Part shown: piece after piece, positions 24,601-32,316 of the stretch
Position numbering within the stretch: the stretch's first letter is position 1
Layout of the letters: each line of letters begins with the position of its first letter
From: Firmicutes bacterium TM09-10
GTDB lineage: Bacteria; Bacillota; Clostridia; Lachnospirales; Lachnospiraceae
Assembly (NCBI GenBank): GCA_003481005.1
Contig: QUKC01000004.1
Coordinates: 1 to 64,000, forward strand
DNA length: 64,000 nucleotides
Direction: 5' to 3'
Translations under genes and position numbers: made by a program
The notes under the pieces: generated by a model
Told to the model about the DNA's origin: nothing
The model's input: only the letters and a program-made list of their open reading frames with translations
Database searches by the model: none

Positions 24601-26205
24601 TCTCCTCCGCCTCATCATGATATTTATTCCATCGAGGATCTGGCACAGTTAATTTACGACTTGAAAAATGCAAATAAATATGCACGAATTTCCGTAAAAT
24701 TGGTTTCGGAAGCCGGTGTCGGAACCGTTGCAGCCGGTGTTGCAAAAGCAGGTGCACAGGTAATCCTGATTTCCGGTTATGACGGCGGTACAGGTGCTGC
24801 GCCCATCAGCTCTATCCATAATGCAGGACTTCCGTGGGAGCTGGGACTGGCAGAAACCCATCAGACTCTATTGCAGAATGGTCTGAGAAACCGCGTTGTC
24901 ATCGAGACAGACGGTAAGCTCATGAGCGGCAGGGATGTTGCGATGGCAGCGCTTCTGGGAGCAGAGGAATTCGGCTTTGCAACTGCTCCGCTGGTAACCC
25001 TTGGCTGTGTCATGATGCGTGTCTGCAACCTGGACACCTGTCCGATGGGTATCGCAACCCAGAATCCGGAGCTGCGCAAGCGCTTTATCGGAAAACCGGA
25101 ATACGTCATGAACTTCATGACCTTTATCGCGCAGCAGCTGCGGGAGTACATGGCAAAGCTTGGTGTCAGAACTGTAGATGAGATGGTAGGGCGTACCGAT
25201 CTGTTAAAGAAAAAGGATGGTCTGACCGGAAGAAAAGCGACGATCGATTTGAGCAGAATCCTGTACGAGGGCGCACAGGCGGAAAGAAAGGTCAGTGTTT
25301 TCGATCCTGCATGCGCATATGATTTCAAACTGGAAAAGACAAAGGATGAATCCGTTTTATTAAAGAAGAAAGAAGTAAAGGCAGCCATTGCGGACGGAAC
25401 AGAAATTTCCTGCAGCGTGAAGCTGACCAATACCGACCGTACCTTCGGCACACTTCTGGGCGCAGAAATCACAAGACAGCATCCGGAAGGGCTGCCCGAG
25501 GATACCATCACGATTCACTGTGAAGGCGCAGGCGGACAGAGCTTCGGTGCATTTTTGCCAAAAGGTCTGACCTTATCGCTGTGCGGTGACAGCAACGACT
25601 ATTTCGGCAAGGGACTTTCCGGCGGCAAGCTGGCAGTCTTTGCACAGGAAAAAGCGAAATTTAAACCGGAAGAAAATATTATTATCGGCAACGTTGCCCT
25701 TTACGGCGCAACAAGCGGGGAAGCTTATATCGCAGGTGTGGCAGGAGAACGGTTCTGCGTCCGCAATTCCGGTGCAACGGCTGTTGTAGAAGGCGTCGGA
25801 GAGCATGGCTGCGAGTATATGACTGGTGGTCATGTGGTTGTACTGGGACCTACCGGCAAAAACTTTGCGGCAGGTATGAGCGGCGGCATCGCTTATGTAC
25901 TGGATGAAGAAAGCTGTCTGTATAAAAACCTGAACAAGGAAATGGTACTCATGGAGAAGGTGGAGACCAAGTTTGACCAGGAGGAGCTCCGTGCCATGAT
26001 CGAGGCGCATGTGCGCAATACCGGTTCCAAAAAGGGACAGGAGGTACTGGATCACTTTAAAGAGTATCTGCCGAAGTTCAAAAAGATTATTCCTGGAGAT
26101 TACAAGCGGATGCTGCAGCTGTCCTCCCAGTTTGAGGAACAGGGCATGAGCCGCCAGGAAGCGCAGATTGAGGCATTCTATGCGAGTGTCGGCAGCAGAG
26201 CGTAA
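21655..26205 (+). CDS. gltB: Glutamate synthase large subunit
   Basis: GltB transfers the amide of glutamine to 2-oxoglutarate, giving two glutamates. It is 1516 residues. Cys20 (EHDNCGIGAVV) is the glutaminase nucleophile and is exposed after removal of a 19-residue propeptide. The central and FMN-binding domains follow, with the 3Fe-4S Cys cluster in LGCVMMRVCNLDTCPMG. The C-terminal part is the long beta-helix with Gly-rich repeats (GALFGA-like GAYIAGVAGERF). It lies 15 bases after pyrG and 15 before gltD. ATG follows AGGAGG. Confidence 0.97.
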   Translation: MGENQVQQGLYSQSFEHDNCGIGAVVNIKGRKDHQIVADALKIVEQLEHRAGKDAEGKTGDGVGILTQISHRFFSRVCQEIGIELGGEREYGIGMFFFPQNELKRSQAKKMFEIIVEKEGMKFLGWREVPTAPEVLGHKARECMPVICQGFVKKPENIAAGLDFDRKLYVVRRVFEQSNDNTYVPSLSSRTIVYKGMFLVGQLRTFFKDLQDAEYDSAIAIVHSRFSTNTNPSWERAHPNRFIVHNGEINTIKGNADKMLAREETMCAPRFSADDLTKVLPVVNTNGSDSAMLDNTLEFLVMSGMELPLAVMITIPEPWTHNDTISQEGRDFYQYYATMMEPWDGPASILFSDGDLMGAVLDRNGLRPSRYYITDDDRLILSSEVGVLEIPAEHILKKERLHPGKMLLVDTVKGEVLTDEEIKETYAKREPYGEWLDSNLVTLHELKIPNERIPSYNKEERARLQKAFGYTYEEYREGICSMALNGTERIGAMGVDTPLAVLSKEYQPLFYYFKQLFAQVTNPPIDAVREKIVTSTTVYAGKNGNLLEEKPENCQVLKINNPILTDLDLLKIRTMKKPGFKVVCVPIIFYKSTPMDRVLEHLFVQVDKAYREGANILILSDRGVDENHVAIPSLLAVSAVHKHLVKTKKCTALSIILESGEPREVHDFAALLGYGACAVNPYLAHSTIAELVEDGLLNKDYYAAVEDYDHAILQGIVKIASKMGISTIQSYQGSQIFEAIGISQEVIDAYFTGTVSRIGGITLKDIAAQTDAQHSKAFDPLGLATDLTLSSMGRHKMRSQGEEHRYNPQTIHMLQQATRDGSYEKFCEYTKMVDKEETGYLRSLMDFNFPENGVPIEEVESVESIVKRFKTGAMSYGSISEEAHEALAIAMNKLHGKSNSGEGGESDERLESAGTDHDRSSAIKQVASGRFGVTSRYLVSAREIQIKMAQGAKPGEGGHLPAKKVYPWIAKTRHSTPGVSLISPPPHHDIYSIEDLAQLIYDLKNANKYARISVKLVSEAGVGTVAAGVAKAGAQVILISGYDGGTGAAPISSIHNAGLPWELGLAETHQTLLQNGLRNRVVIETDGKLMSGRDVAMAALLGAEEFGFATAPLVTLGCVMMRVCNLDTCPMGIATQNPELRKRFIGKPEYVMNFMTFIAQQLREYMAKLGVRTVDEMVGRTDLLKKKDGLTGRKATIDLSRILYEGAQAERKVSVFDPACAYDFKLEKTKDESVLLKKKEVKAAIADGTEISCSVKLTNTDRTFGTLLGAEITRQHPEGLPEDTITIHCEGAGGQSFGAFLPKGLTLSLCGDSNDYFGKGLSGGKLAVFAQEKAKFKPEENIIIGNVALYGATSGEAYIAGVAGERFCVRNSGATAVVEGVGEHGCEYMTGGHVVVLGPTGKNFAAGMSGGIAYVLDEESCLYKNLNKEMVLMEKVETKFDQEELRAMIEAHVRNTGSKKGQEVLDHFKEYLPKFKKIIPGDYKRMLQLSSQFEEQGMSRQEAQIEAFYASVGSRA

Positions 26206-26220
26206 CGGGAGGAAACAGTC

Positions 26221-27705
26221 ATGGGGAAACCTACAGGTTTTTTGGAATATGAGCGTAAAGACGGACCGGTGACGGCTCCAAAGGAAAGAATCAAAAGTTT
26301 TAAGGAATTTCACGGACAGCTGCCGGAAGAGGAGCAGCGTCTGCAGGGAGCGCGCTGCATGGAATGCGGCGTTCCCTTCTGCCAGGCGGGTACAATGATT
26401 GCCGGAATGGCTTCGGGATGCCCGCTGCATAATCTGGTGCCGGAGGTCAACGATCTGGTCTGGCACGGCAACTGGGAACAGGCTTATGTCCGTTTGTCAA
26501 AGACTCACTGCTTCCCGGAATTTACTTCCAGGGTCTGCCCTGCACTGTGTGAGGCGGCCTGTACCTGCGGGCTGCACGCAAAACCGGTTTCCACGAAGGA
26601 AAATGAACGTGCGGTCATTGAATATGCTTACGCGAATGGTCTGGTAAAAGGCGAAGAACCAAAGGTACGCACCGGAAAGAAGGTCGCGGTCATCGGCAGC
26701 GGTCCGGCCGGATTGTCTGCAGCCTGGAACCTGAACAAACGCGGACACAGCGTAACGGTCTATGAACGTCATGACAGAGTCGGCGGTCTGCTGCGCTACG
26801 GCATTCCGAATATGAAGCTGGACAAGAGCATCATCGACAGAAGGATCGAAGTCATGAAGGCTGCCGGCATCAAGTTTATCTGCAATGCAGACGTTGGAAA
26901 AGATATTTCCGGCAAGGAACTGGAAAAAGAATACGACCGCGTGATTCTTTGCGGCGGGGCATCCCATCCAAGAGATATCCATGTGCCCGGCAGGGATGCA
27001 AAAGGCATCTGGTTTGCGGTGGATTTTCTGGGAACTGTAACAAAGCAGCTTCTGGATACGAATTTTGAAAAAGTGCCCTATGAGCTGGCAAAAGGAAAAA
27101 ATGTGCTGGTAATTGGCGGCGGAGATACCGGAAATGACTGTGTCGGAACTTCGATTCGGCTGGGTGCGGCAAGCGTGATACAGCTGGAGATGATGCCGAA
27201 AGCGCCGGAGTGTCGGGCAGCATCCAATCCCTGGCCGGAATGGCCGAAGGTCTTAAAGACCGATTACGGTCAGGAAGAAGCAATCGATGTATTCGGCCAT
27301 GATCCGAGAGTTTACCAGACAACAGTAACAGAATTTAAAAAGAAAAAAGACGGAACCGTATGCAGTGCGGTGCTGGTAAGCCTTGAGCCGAAGAAGGATG
27401 AAAAGACCGGACGGCTTTCGATGGTTCCCATCGAGGGCACACAGAAGGAAATTCCGGTGGATCTGGTGCTGATTGCAGCCGGATTTTTAGGCAGTGAGGG
27501 TTACGTTGCAGAGAGTTTTGGTGTAAAATTAAATGCGAGAACCAATGTGGAAACCGTAAACGGCTCTTACCGCACCGGAAAAGAGAAGATTTTCACTGCG
27601 GGAGATATGCACAGAGGTCAGTCACTGGTCGTATGGGCGATTGCCGAAGGCAGGGAAGCCGCAAAGGAAGTGGACAAGTCGTTGATGGGATACACCTACG
27701 AGTGA
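26221..27705 (+). CDS. gltD: Glutamate synthase small subunit, NADPH-dependent
   Basis: GltD passes electrons from NAD(P)H through FAD and 4Fe-4S clusters to GltB. The 494-residue protein has the N-terminal Cys motifs CMECGVPFCQ and CPLHNLVPEVND plus CPALCEAACTCG. An FAD site VAVIGSGPAGLSAAW follows near 155-170, and an NADPH site NVLVIGGGDTGNDCVG near 295-310. Length is normal. It lies directly behind gltB. A 147-base gap with one large hairpin separates it from glnA. Confidence 0.96.
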   Translation: MGKPTGFLEYERKDGPVTAPKERIKSFKEFHGQLPEEEQRLQGARCMECGVPFCQAGTMIAGMASGCPLHNLVPEVNDLVWHGNWEQAYVRLSKTHCFPEFTSRVCPALCEAACTCGLHAKPVSTKENERAVIEYAYANGLVKGEEPKVRTGKKVAVIGSGPAGLSAAWNLNKRGHSVTVYERHDRVGGLLRYGIPNMKLDKSIIDRRIEVMKAAGIKFICNADVGKDISGKELEKEYDRVILCGGASHPRDIHVPGRDAKGIWFAVDFLGTVTKQLLDTNFEKVPYELAKGKNVLVIGGGDTGNDCVGTSIRLGAASVIQLEMMPKAPECRAASNPWPEWPKVLKTDYGQEEAIDVFGHDPRVYQTTVTEFKKKKDGTVCSAVLVSLEPKKDEKTGRLSMVPIEGTQKEIPVDLVLIAAGFLGSEGYVAESFGVKLNARTNVETVNGSYRTGKEKIFTAGDMHRGQSLVVWAIAEGREAAKEVDKSLMGYTYE

Positions 27706-27713
27706 CATCACAC

Positions 27714-27776
27714 CGGATCTCCAGTCCAAAAGCCGACCGTGCTTGCACGAAGAAGGCTATGAGGGCTGGAGACCCG
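27714..27776 (+). repeat. Hairpin between gltD and glnA (CCGTGCTTGCACG family)
   Basis: CGG-A-TCTCCAG pairs with CTGGAGA-C-CCG at the outside. Inside, AGCC/GGCT and CGTGC-TT-GCACG (27738-27749) form further stems. The inner core also occurs in the hairpins at 40724 and 40883. No T-run follows, so it may stabilise or process the operon RNA rather than end it. Confidence 0.6.
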
Positions 27777-27852
27777 CCGAAGCATTCGAAAATTCACAAC
27801 AACAATTCAGGGAACAGGCGGACAGACTGTCCGCTAAAGAGGAGAGAGAAGC

Positions 27853-29178
27853 ATGAAAACCAGAGAAGAAATTCTGCAAATGGTAGAGAATGAAGACGTT
27901 GAATTCATTCGTCTGCAGTTTACAGACATGTTCGGCACGCTCAAAAACGTTGCCGTGACCGCTACCCAGCTGCAGTACATGAAAGACAACCGCTATCTGA
28001 TTGATGGTTCCTGCATGTACGGAGAATTGAGAAACGGGGAAGAGGATATGTATCTGTGCCCGGATTTGGATACCTTTGTAATTCTGCCATGGAGACCGCA
28101 GCAGGGAAAAGTTGCAAGACTTTTGTGTGATGTCTGCAGGGCAGATGGAACACCGCTTGCGGTCAGCCCGAGAGAAATCCTGAAAAAGACGATGGAAAAG
28201 GTTGAAAAGGAAGGATATACGTTTCAGATTGATCCGGAATGTGAATTTTTCCTGTTTCACGAGGATGAAAACGGCGTGCCGACAACCGTAACTCATGAAA
28301 AGGCCGGATATATGGATATCAGCCCGCTGGATCTGGGAGAAAACGCCCGTCGTGATATGGTGATGACGCTGGAGGATATGGGGTTTGAAATCGAATCCTC
28401 TCATCATGAAAAAGCGCCCGGGCAGCATGAAATAGACTTCCGATATGCGGGTGCGATGGAAACCGCGGATCGGATTGTGACGTTCAAGACGGCAGTGCGT
28501 TCCATTGCAAAGCGGTTTGGTCTGTATGCGACTTTTATGCCGAAGCCAAAGGCTGGTACGGCAGGTTCCGGCATGCATATCAATATTTCTCTGTTTCAGG
28601 ACGGAAAAAATGTCTTCAGTGATCCGGAGGCAGAGGATGGTTTAAGTCAGGAAGCAAAATGGTTCATGGGCGGTATTATGGCCCATGTCAAAGGTATGTG
28701 TGCTGTGACGAACCCTCTGGTCAACTCCTATAAGCGTCTGACCTCCGGCTGCGACGCGCCAAGAGATATCATCTGGACAACCAAAAACCATAATACCCTG
28801 CTTCGGATTCCCTTTATGCGGGGAGAGGATACCAGGATCGAGCTGCGTTTTCCCGATCCGTCTGCAAATGCGTATTTGACGATTGCACTCTGTATGGCCG
28901 CAGGACTGGATGGAATCGCAAAGCATCTGGATCCCGGAGCGGAATCTGCACGACTGTTTGCAAGCAGAACGGAGGCAGAAAAGGCTGCAGCCGGTATCGA
29001 TCATCTGCCGGATACGCTGCGTGAAGCAGTTGCGTTCATGGAAGAGGATTCTTTTGTAAAAATGGTTCTCGGACAGGAGTTCGTGGATCTTTATGTAGAA
29101 GCAAAAAAAGCTGAGTGGAATGAGTACATGTCCCAGGTATCCGAATGGGAAGTAGATAAATATCTGTATCGCACTTAA
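27853..29178 (+). CDS. glnA: Glutamine synthetase type I
   Basis: This is the second glutamine synthetase of the window, 441 residues, GSI-alpha size. Motifs: metal and glutamate sites in FDPECEFFLF-like IDPECEFFLFHED, GQHEIDFRY, GSGMHINISLF, the ATP loop KPKAGTAGSG, and NPLVNSYKRL. It lacks the 25-residue insertion of adenylylated GSI-beta enzymes, so control is more likely by feedback and by RNA-level switches. It sits between gltD and the ANTAR gene, 12 bases upstream of the latter, in the arrangement known from clostridia. Confidence 0.97.
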   Translation: MKTREEILQMVENEDVEFIRLQFTDMFGTLKNVAVTATQLQYMKDNRYLIDGSCMYGELRNGEEDMYLCPDLDTFVILPWRPQQGKVARLLCDVCRADGTPLAVSPREILKKTMEKVEKEGYTFQIDPECEFFLFHEDENGVPTTVTHEKAGYMDISPLDLGENARRDMVMTLEDMGFEIESSHHEKAPGQHEIDFRYAGAMETADRIVTFKTAVRSIAKRFGLYATFMPKPKAGTAGSGMHINISLFQDGKNVFSDPEAEDGLSQEAKWFMGGIMAHVKGMCAVTNPLVNSYKRLTSGCDAPRDIIWTTKNHNTLLRIPFMRGEDTRIELRFPDPSANAYLTIALCMAAGLDGIAKHLDPGAESARLFASRTEAEKAAAGIDHLPDTLREAVAFMEEDSFVKMVLGQEFVDLYVEAKKAEWNEYMSQVSEWEVDKYLYRT

Positions 29179-29190
29179 AGGAGTGACAGG

Positions 29191-29739
29191 ATGAGCAGCA
29201 TCATAATTGTTTTGCCGAAGCTCGAGGACGCAAAACATATCAAAGACATCCTCGCCCGGCGGGGACTGACGGCTGCTGCACTCTGCACAACAGCTTCCAT
29301 GGCGCTTTCGCAGGTACATCAGCTTGACAGCGGTGTCGTGATCTGCAGTTATCGGATCAGGGACATGCACTATACACAGCTGGCGGAATATCTGCCCGAT
29401 TATTTTGATATGCTGTTGCTTGCTTCTACGTCGGAACTGGAAAGTGCACCGCACGATATGGTGACATTGACATATCCGATTCGTCCAAACGATCTTGCCA
29501 GTACTGTGGAGATGATGCTGGCACAGCTGGACAGACGGTTAAAGAAGCGCAAAAGCCAGCCGAAAAAGAGAACGGAACAGGAACAGAACTATATTAACAA
29601 TGCAAAATGGTTGCTGATGGAAAGAAATCATATGACAGAGCAGGAGGCGTTCCGCTATATTCAGAAAAGCAGCATGGATTCCGGCACGAACATGGTTGAA
29701 ACCGCGCAGATGATTTTGCTGCTGATTTATGACGGATGA
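29191..29739 (+). CDS. ANTAR-domain antitermination regulator with degenerate receiver (NitR-like)
   Basis: The 182-residue protein has an N-terminal receiver-like domain (1-115), a basic linker ([10 protein letters not shown]) and a C-terminal ANTAR RNA-binding domain (about 128-182: [20 protein letters not shown]). ANTAR proteins bind RNA hairpins with six-base loops and block terminators. The receiver lacks the usual acidic pair (LPKLED), and its phosphoacceptor Asp is replaced: the site reads [11 protein letters not shown], Ser where Asp is expected. The KP motif is RP. It should therefore not respond to a kinase. Its place behind glnA matches NitR of solventogenic clostridia. Likely targets are the five hexaloop leaders in this window. 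Confidence 0.9.
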   Translation: MSSIIIVLPKLEDAKHIKDILARRGLTAAALCTTASMALSQVHQLDSGVVICSYRIRDMHYTQLAEYLPDYFDMLLLASTSELESAPHDMVTLTYPIRPNDLASTVEMMLAQLDRRLKKRKSQPKKRTEQEQNYINNAKWLLMERNHMTEQEAFRYIQKSSMDSGTNMVETAQMILLLIYDG

Positions 29740-29750
29740 GGAAAAAGAAC

Positions 29751-30974
29751 ATGTTTACAATCAATGAAAATTACTTAAAGCTGCAGGGAAGCTATCTTTT
29801 TTCCACGGTAGCAAAAAAGGTGGCTGCCTACAAAAGCATGCATCCGGACAAAACAGTCATCAGTCTCGGGATCGGAGATGTGACGCTGCCGCTTGCACCT
29901 GCGATTATCGAGGCGCTGCAGAAAGCGGTTGCCGAGATGGGCACAAAGGAAGGCTTTCATGGCTATGCGCCGGAGCGGGGCTATGATTTTTTATTAAACG
30001 CGATTGCAAAAGAGGATTTTGCAGCACGGGGCTGCGAGATTTCTCCGGATGAGATTTTTGTATCGGACGGTGCAAAGTGTGATGTCGGAAATATTCAGGA
30101 GATTTTTGGAACCGATAATCTTGTTGCGGTCTGCGATCCGGTTTATCCGGTCTATGTGGATACGAATGTCATGGCAGGCAGAACCGGTGTATATGACAAA
30201 GAGCTGGGCACATATGAGGGACTGGTATACATGCCCTGTACCCGGGAAAACGGCTTTGCACCGAAGCTTCCTGATAAGACACCGGATCTGATCTACCTGT
30301 GCTTTCCCAATAATCCGACTGGTGCGGCAATTACAAAGGAAGCACTGCAGAAATGGGTCGATTATGCAAATGAAATTCATGCGGTCCTTCTTTTTGATGC
30401 GGCATATGAAGCCTATATCACGGAAGAGAATATCCCGCACAGCATCTATGAGTGTGAGGGAGCAAAGACCTGTGCCATCGAGATGCGCAGCTTTTCCAAA
30501 AACGCGGGCTTTACCGGACTGCGTCTCGGTTACACGGTTGTTCCCAGGGAACTTGTCAGCAATGGTGTGTCCTTAAACGACTTATGGCTTCGACGTCACG
30601 GCACGAAATACAACGGCGCGCCTTATATCGTTCAGCGCGCAGGTGAGGCGGTTTATTCGGAAGCAGGAAAGGCGCAGATCAAGGAGCAGATTGCCTACTA
30701 CATGGAAAATGCCCGCCAGATACGCGAGGGCTTAATTGCAGCGGGTTATCAGGCCTTTGGCGGCGTCAATTCTCCCTATGTCTGGTTAAAAACCCCGGAC
30801 AACCTGACCTCCTGGGAGTTCTTTGATAAGCTTTTAAATGAAGCACAGGTAGTCGGTACGCCCGGCTCAGGATTCGGCGCAAGCGGCGAAGGGTATTTCC
30901 GCCTGACCGGCTTCGGAACACATGAAAATACAAAAGAAGCGATCAAACGGATTCAGGCTTTGAAGACGAAATAA
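29751..30974 (+). CDS. dapL: LL-diaminopimelate aminotransferase
   Basis: DapL turns tetrahydrodipicolinate plus glutamate directly into LL-diaminopimelate for lysine and cell wall. The 407-residue PLP enzyme of fold type I shows the family start ([19 protein letters not shown]), [26 protein letters not shown] and the PLP lysine in [12 protein letters not shown]. Two ATGs are possible; I prefer 29751, seven bases after GAGGA, over 29736, which overlaps the previous stop. As the last gene of the nitrogen operon it uses the glutamate the operon makes. A terminator follows. Confidence 0.95.
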   Translation: MFTINENYLKLQGSYLFSTVAKKVAAYKSMHPDKTVISLGIGDVTLPLAPAIIEALQKAVAEMGTKEGFHGYAPERGYDFLLNAIAKEDFAARGCEISPDEIFVSDGAKCDVGNIQEIFGTDNLVAVCDPVYPVYVDTNVMAGRTGVYDKELGTYEGLVYMPCTRENGFAPKLPDKTPDLIYLCFPNNPTGAAITKEALQKWVDYANEIHAVLLFDAAYEAYITEENIPHSIYECEGAKTCAIEMRSFSKNAGFTGLRLGYTVVPRELVSNGVSLNDLWLRRHGTKYNGAPYIVQRAGEAVYSEAGKAQIKEQIAYYMENARQIREGLIAAGYQAFGGVNSPYVWLKTPDNLTSWEFFDKLLNEAQVVGTPGSGFGASGEGYFRLTGFGTHENTKEAIKRIQALKTK

Positions 30975-31015
30975 GGATTCAGCTTTTGATCCAGAGAAAA
31001 GAAATAAAAAACAAC

Positions 31016-31041
31016 AGAATGTGCCAAGGCACATTCTTTTT
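31016..31041 (+). terminator. Terminator of the pyrG-dapL operon
   Basis: AGAATGTGCC (31016-31025) and GGCACATTCT (31028-31037) pair perfectly, followed by five T. The same hairpin ends the palindrome cluster at 4307-4331, so a dispersed repeat has been used as the terminator here. Confidence 0.8.
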
Positions 31042-31059
31042 CATCGTATAGAAACGCAT

Positions 31060-31914
31060 TTATTTCGCAGTTGTCTCGTCCTGCCGGCTTGCCCTGCGAA
31101 ATGCGCTGGGGGACATTCCTGACAGCTTTTTAAAGGTCTGGGAAAAATAGCTGGAAGAGGAAAAACCGCAGGAGCGGCTGATGACGGAGAGGGAAAAGTC
31201 TGTTGTGGAAAGCAGGGTTTTCGCTTTTTCGACGCGGGCGCGCATCAGATAGTTGATCGGAGAAATGCCGTACACGTTGGAAAATGCATGCACCAGATAA
31301 TATTTGTTGACATGCGAAAACTGCGCCAGCTGCTCCAACGAAATATCCTCACTGCAGTTTGCGTCGATATAGCGCCGGACAGATTCACACAGGTGAGAGA
31401 ATTTTTTATTGGTTGGCGTCAGGATGGTCTTAAAGTTTGTCTGTCTGCCAAACAGCACGATCAGGATTTCCATCAGATCCTGACAGACTGCCTCATAGCC
31501 GGGCGCACGGGTTTCAATTTCCCGGAGCATCATTTTCAGGTAAAAGTTCATCGTTTCTTTGATCTCCCGAAAGCTGACGATGCAGAAATTTTCCCCTTCA
31601 TTTGCGACGGACAGCTCCAGGTTTTCAATCCCCAGGACGATATATTTAAGCGGATTTGCATGAAAGCCAAGCTCTGTATGGGAAACGTTTGGATTGATAA
31701 TGACGAGATCGTTTGCGGATACTGGGAAAATCCGATCCTCCACCTGAAACTGACCGACGCCGTCTAAAACATAGAACAGCTCAGAACAGTAATGTGTGTG
31801 GGGCGTGGAGATCCAGTCTCCGCCGTAGGTAGAGGAAGAGACATAAAGAAGCTTCGCTTTATCTTTCATGAAATAATCTTTTGGAATACTCAGATCATGC
31901 CGGCTATTACCCAT
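31060..31914 (-). CDS. AraC-family transcriptional regulator
   Basis: The 284-residue protein has an N-terminal cupin ligand-binding domain (HTHYCSELFYVLDGVG, VSANDLVIINPNVSHTE) and a C-terminal AraC double helix-turn-helix (about 180-280: SLEQLAQFSHVNKYYLVHAF and FSSSSYFSQTFKKLSGMSP). I chose ATG 31914, ten bases after TAGGAGG; a longer in-frame start adds a false hydrophobic end. It is divergent from the importer operon at 32317 and probably activates it when the imported sugar is present. No signal peptide. Confidence 0.9.
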   Translation of the reverse strand: MGNSRHDLSIPKDYFMKDKAKLLYVSSSTYGGDWISTPHTHYCSELFYVLDGVGQFQVEDRIFPVSANDLVIINPNVSHTELGFHANPLKYIVLGIENLELSVANEGENFCIVSFREIKETMNFYLKMMLREIETRAPGYEAVCQDLMEILIVLFGRQTNFKTILTPTNKKFSHLCESVRRYIDANCSEDISLEQLAQFSHVNKYYLVHAFSNVYGISPINYLMRARVEKAKTLLSTTDFSLSVISRSCGFSSSSYFSQTFKKLSGMSPSAFRRASRQDETTAK

Positions 31915-31958
31915 CGAAAAATATCCTCCTATCAGAACAAATAAAACTGTCAGAACAA

Positions 31959-31993
31959 ACAATAGAATGCACGCTCTGCGAGCATTCTATTGT
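31959..31993 (+). repeat. Dispersed 35-base hairpin repeat, copy 2
   Basis: Identical to the copy at 9164 over the whole 35 bases and the following CATGAATAAAAA. It lies in the divergent region between the AraC gene and the importer operon. The rest of this 402-base, very AT-rich gap has the two promoters listed and no gene. Confidence 0.85.
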
Positions 31994-32026
31994 CATGAAT
32001 AAAAAAGGAAATCCTGATTTCATTAT

Positions 32027-32054
32027 ACTATAGAATGTATGGAAACCGGTACAA
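32027..32054 (-). promoter_or_regulatory. Possible promoter of the AraC gene
   Basis: On minus, TTGTAC (32054-32049), 16 bases, TATAGT (32032-32027). A TATAAT lies five bases further on but with poor spacing. Confidence 0.35.
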
Positions 32055-32243
32055 TATATTGTTCTAAAATATCAAAATATTGCGCAGCAATAAAAGAAAA
32101 TATATGGAAAAATGATGTGCAACCTGTATGCTGAAAAAGCGTATTATAGAAAAAATATAAAAAATATGACGAATGAAAAAGCTGAAAAATGCATTTTTTA
32201 ATAAAAAACAGCAATATAATAATAAATAATAACAACATAGAAA

Positions 32244-32272
32244 TTGAATCCATGCACATAGACAGCTATAAT
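32244..32272 (+). promoter_or_regulatory. Sigma-A promoter of the LNB/GNB importer operon
   Basis: TTGAAT (32244-32249), 17 bases, TATAAT (32267-32272). The start codon of the binding protein is 44 bases downstream. Confidence 0.8.
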
Positions 32273-32316
32273 GAATACATCAACAAGTGATGGAACGTTT
32301 ACAAGGAGGAACGGGT

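Noticed and set aside
25573-26466. Long open frame opposite gltB/gltD
   Set aside because: Antisense shadow of two recognised genes with a biased, Cys/His/Leu-rich composition.
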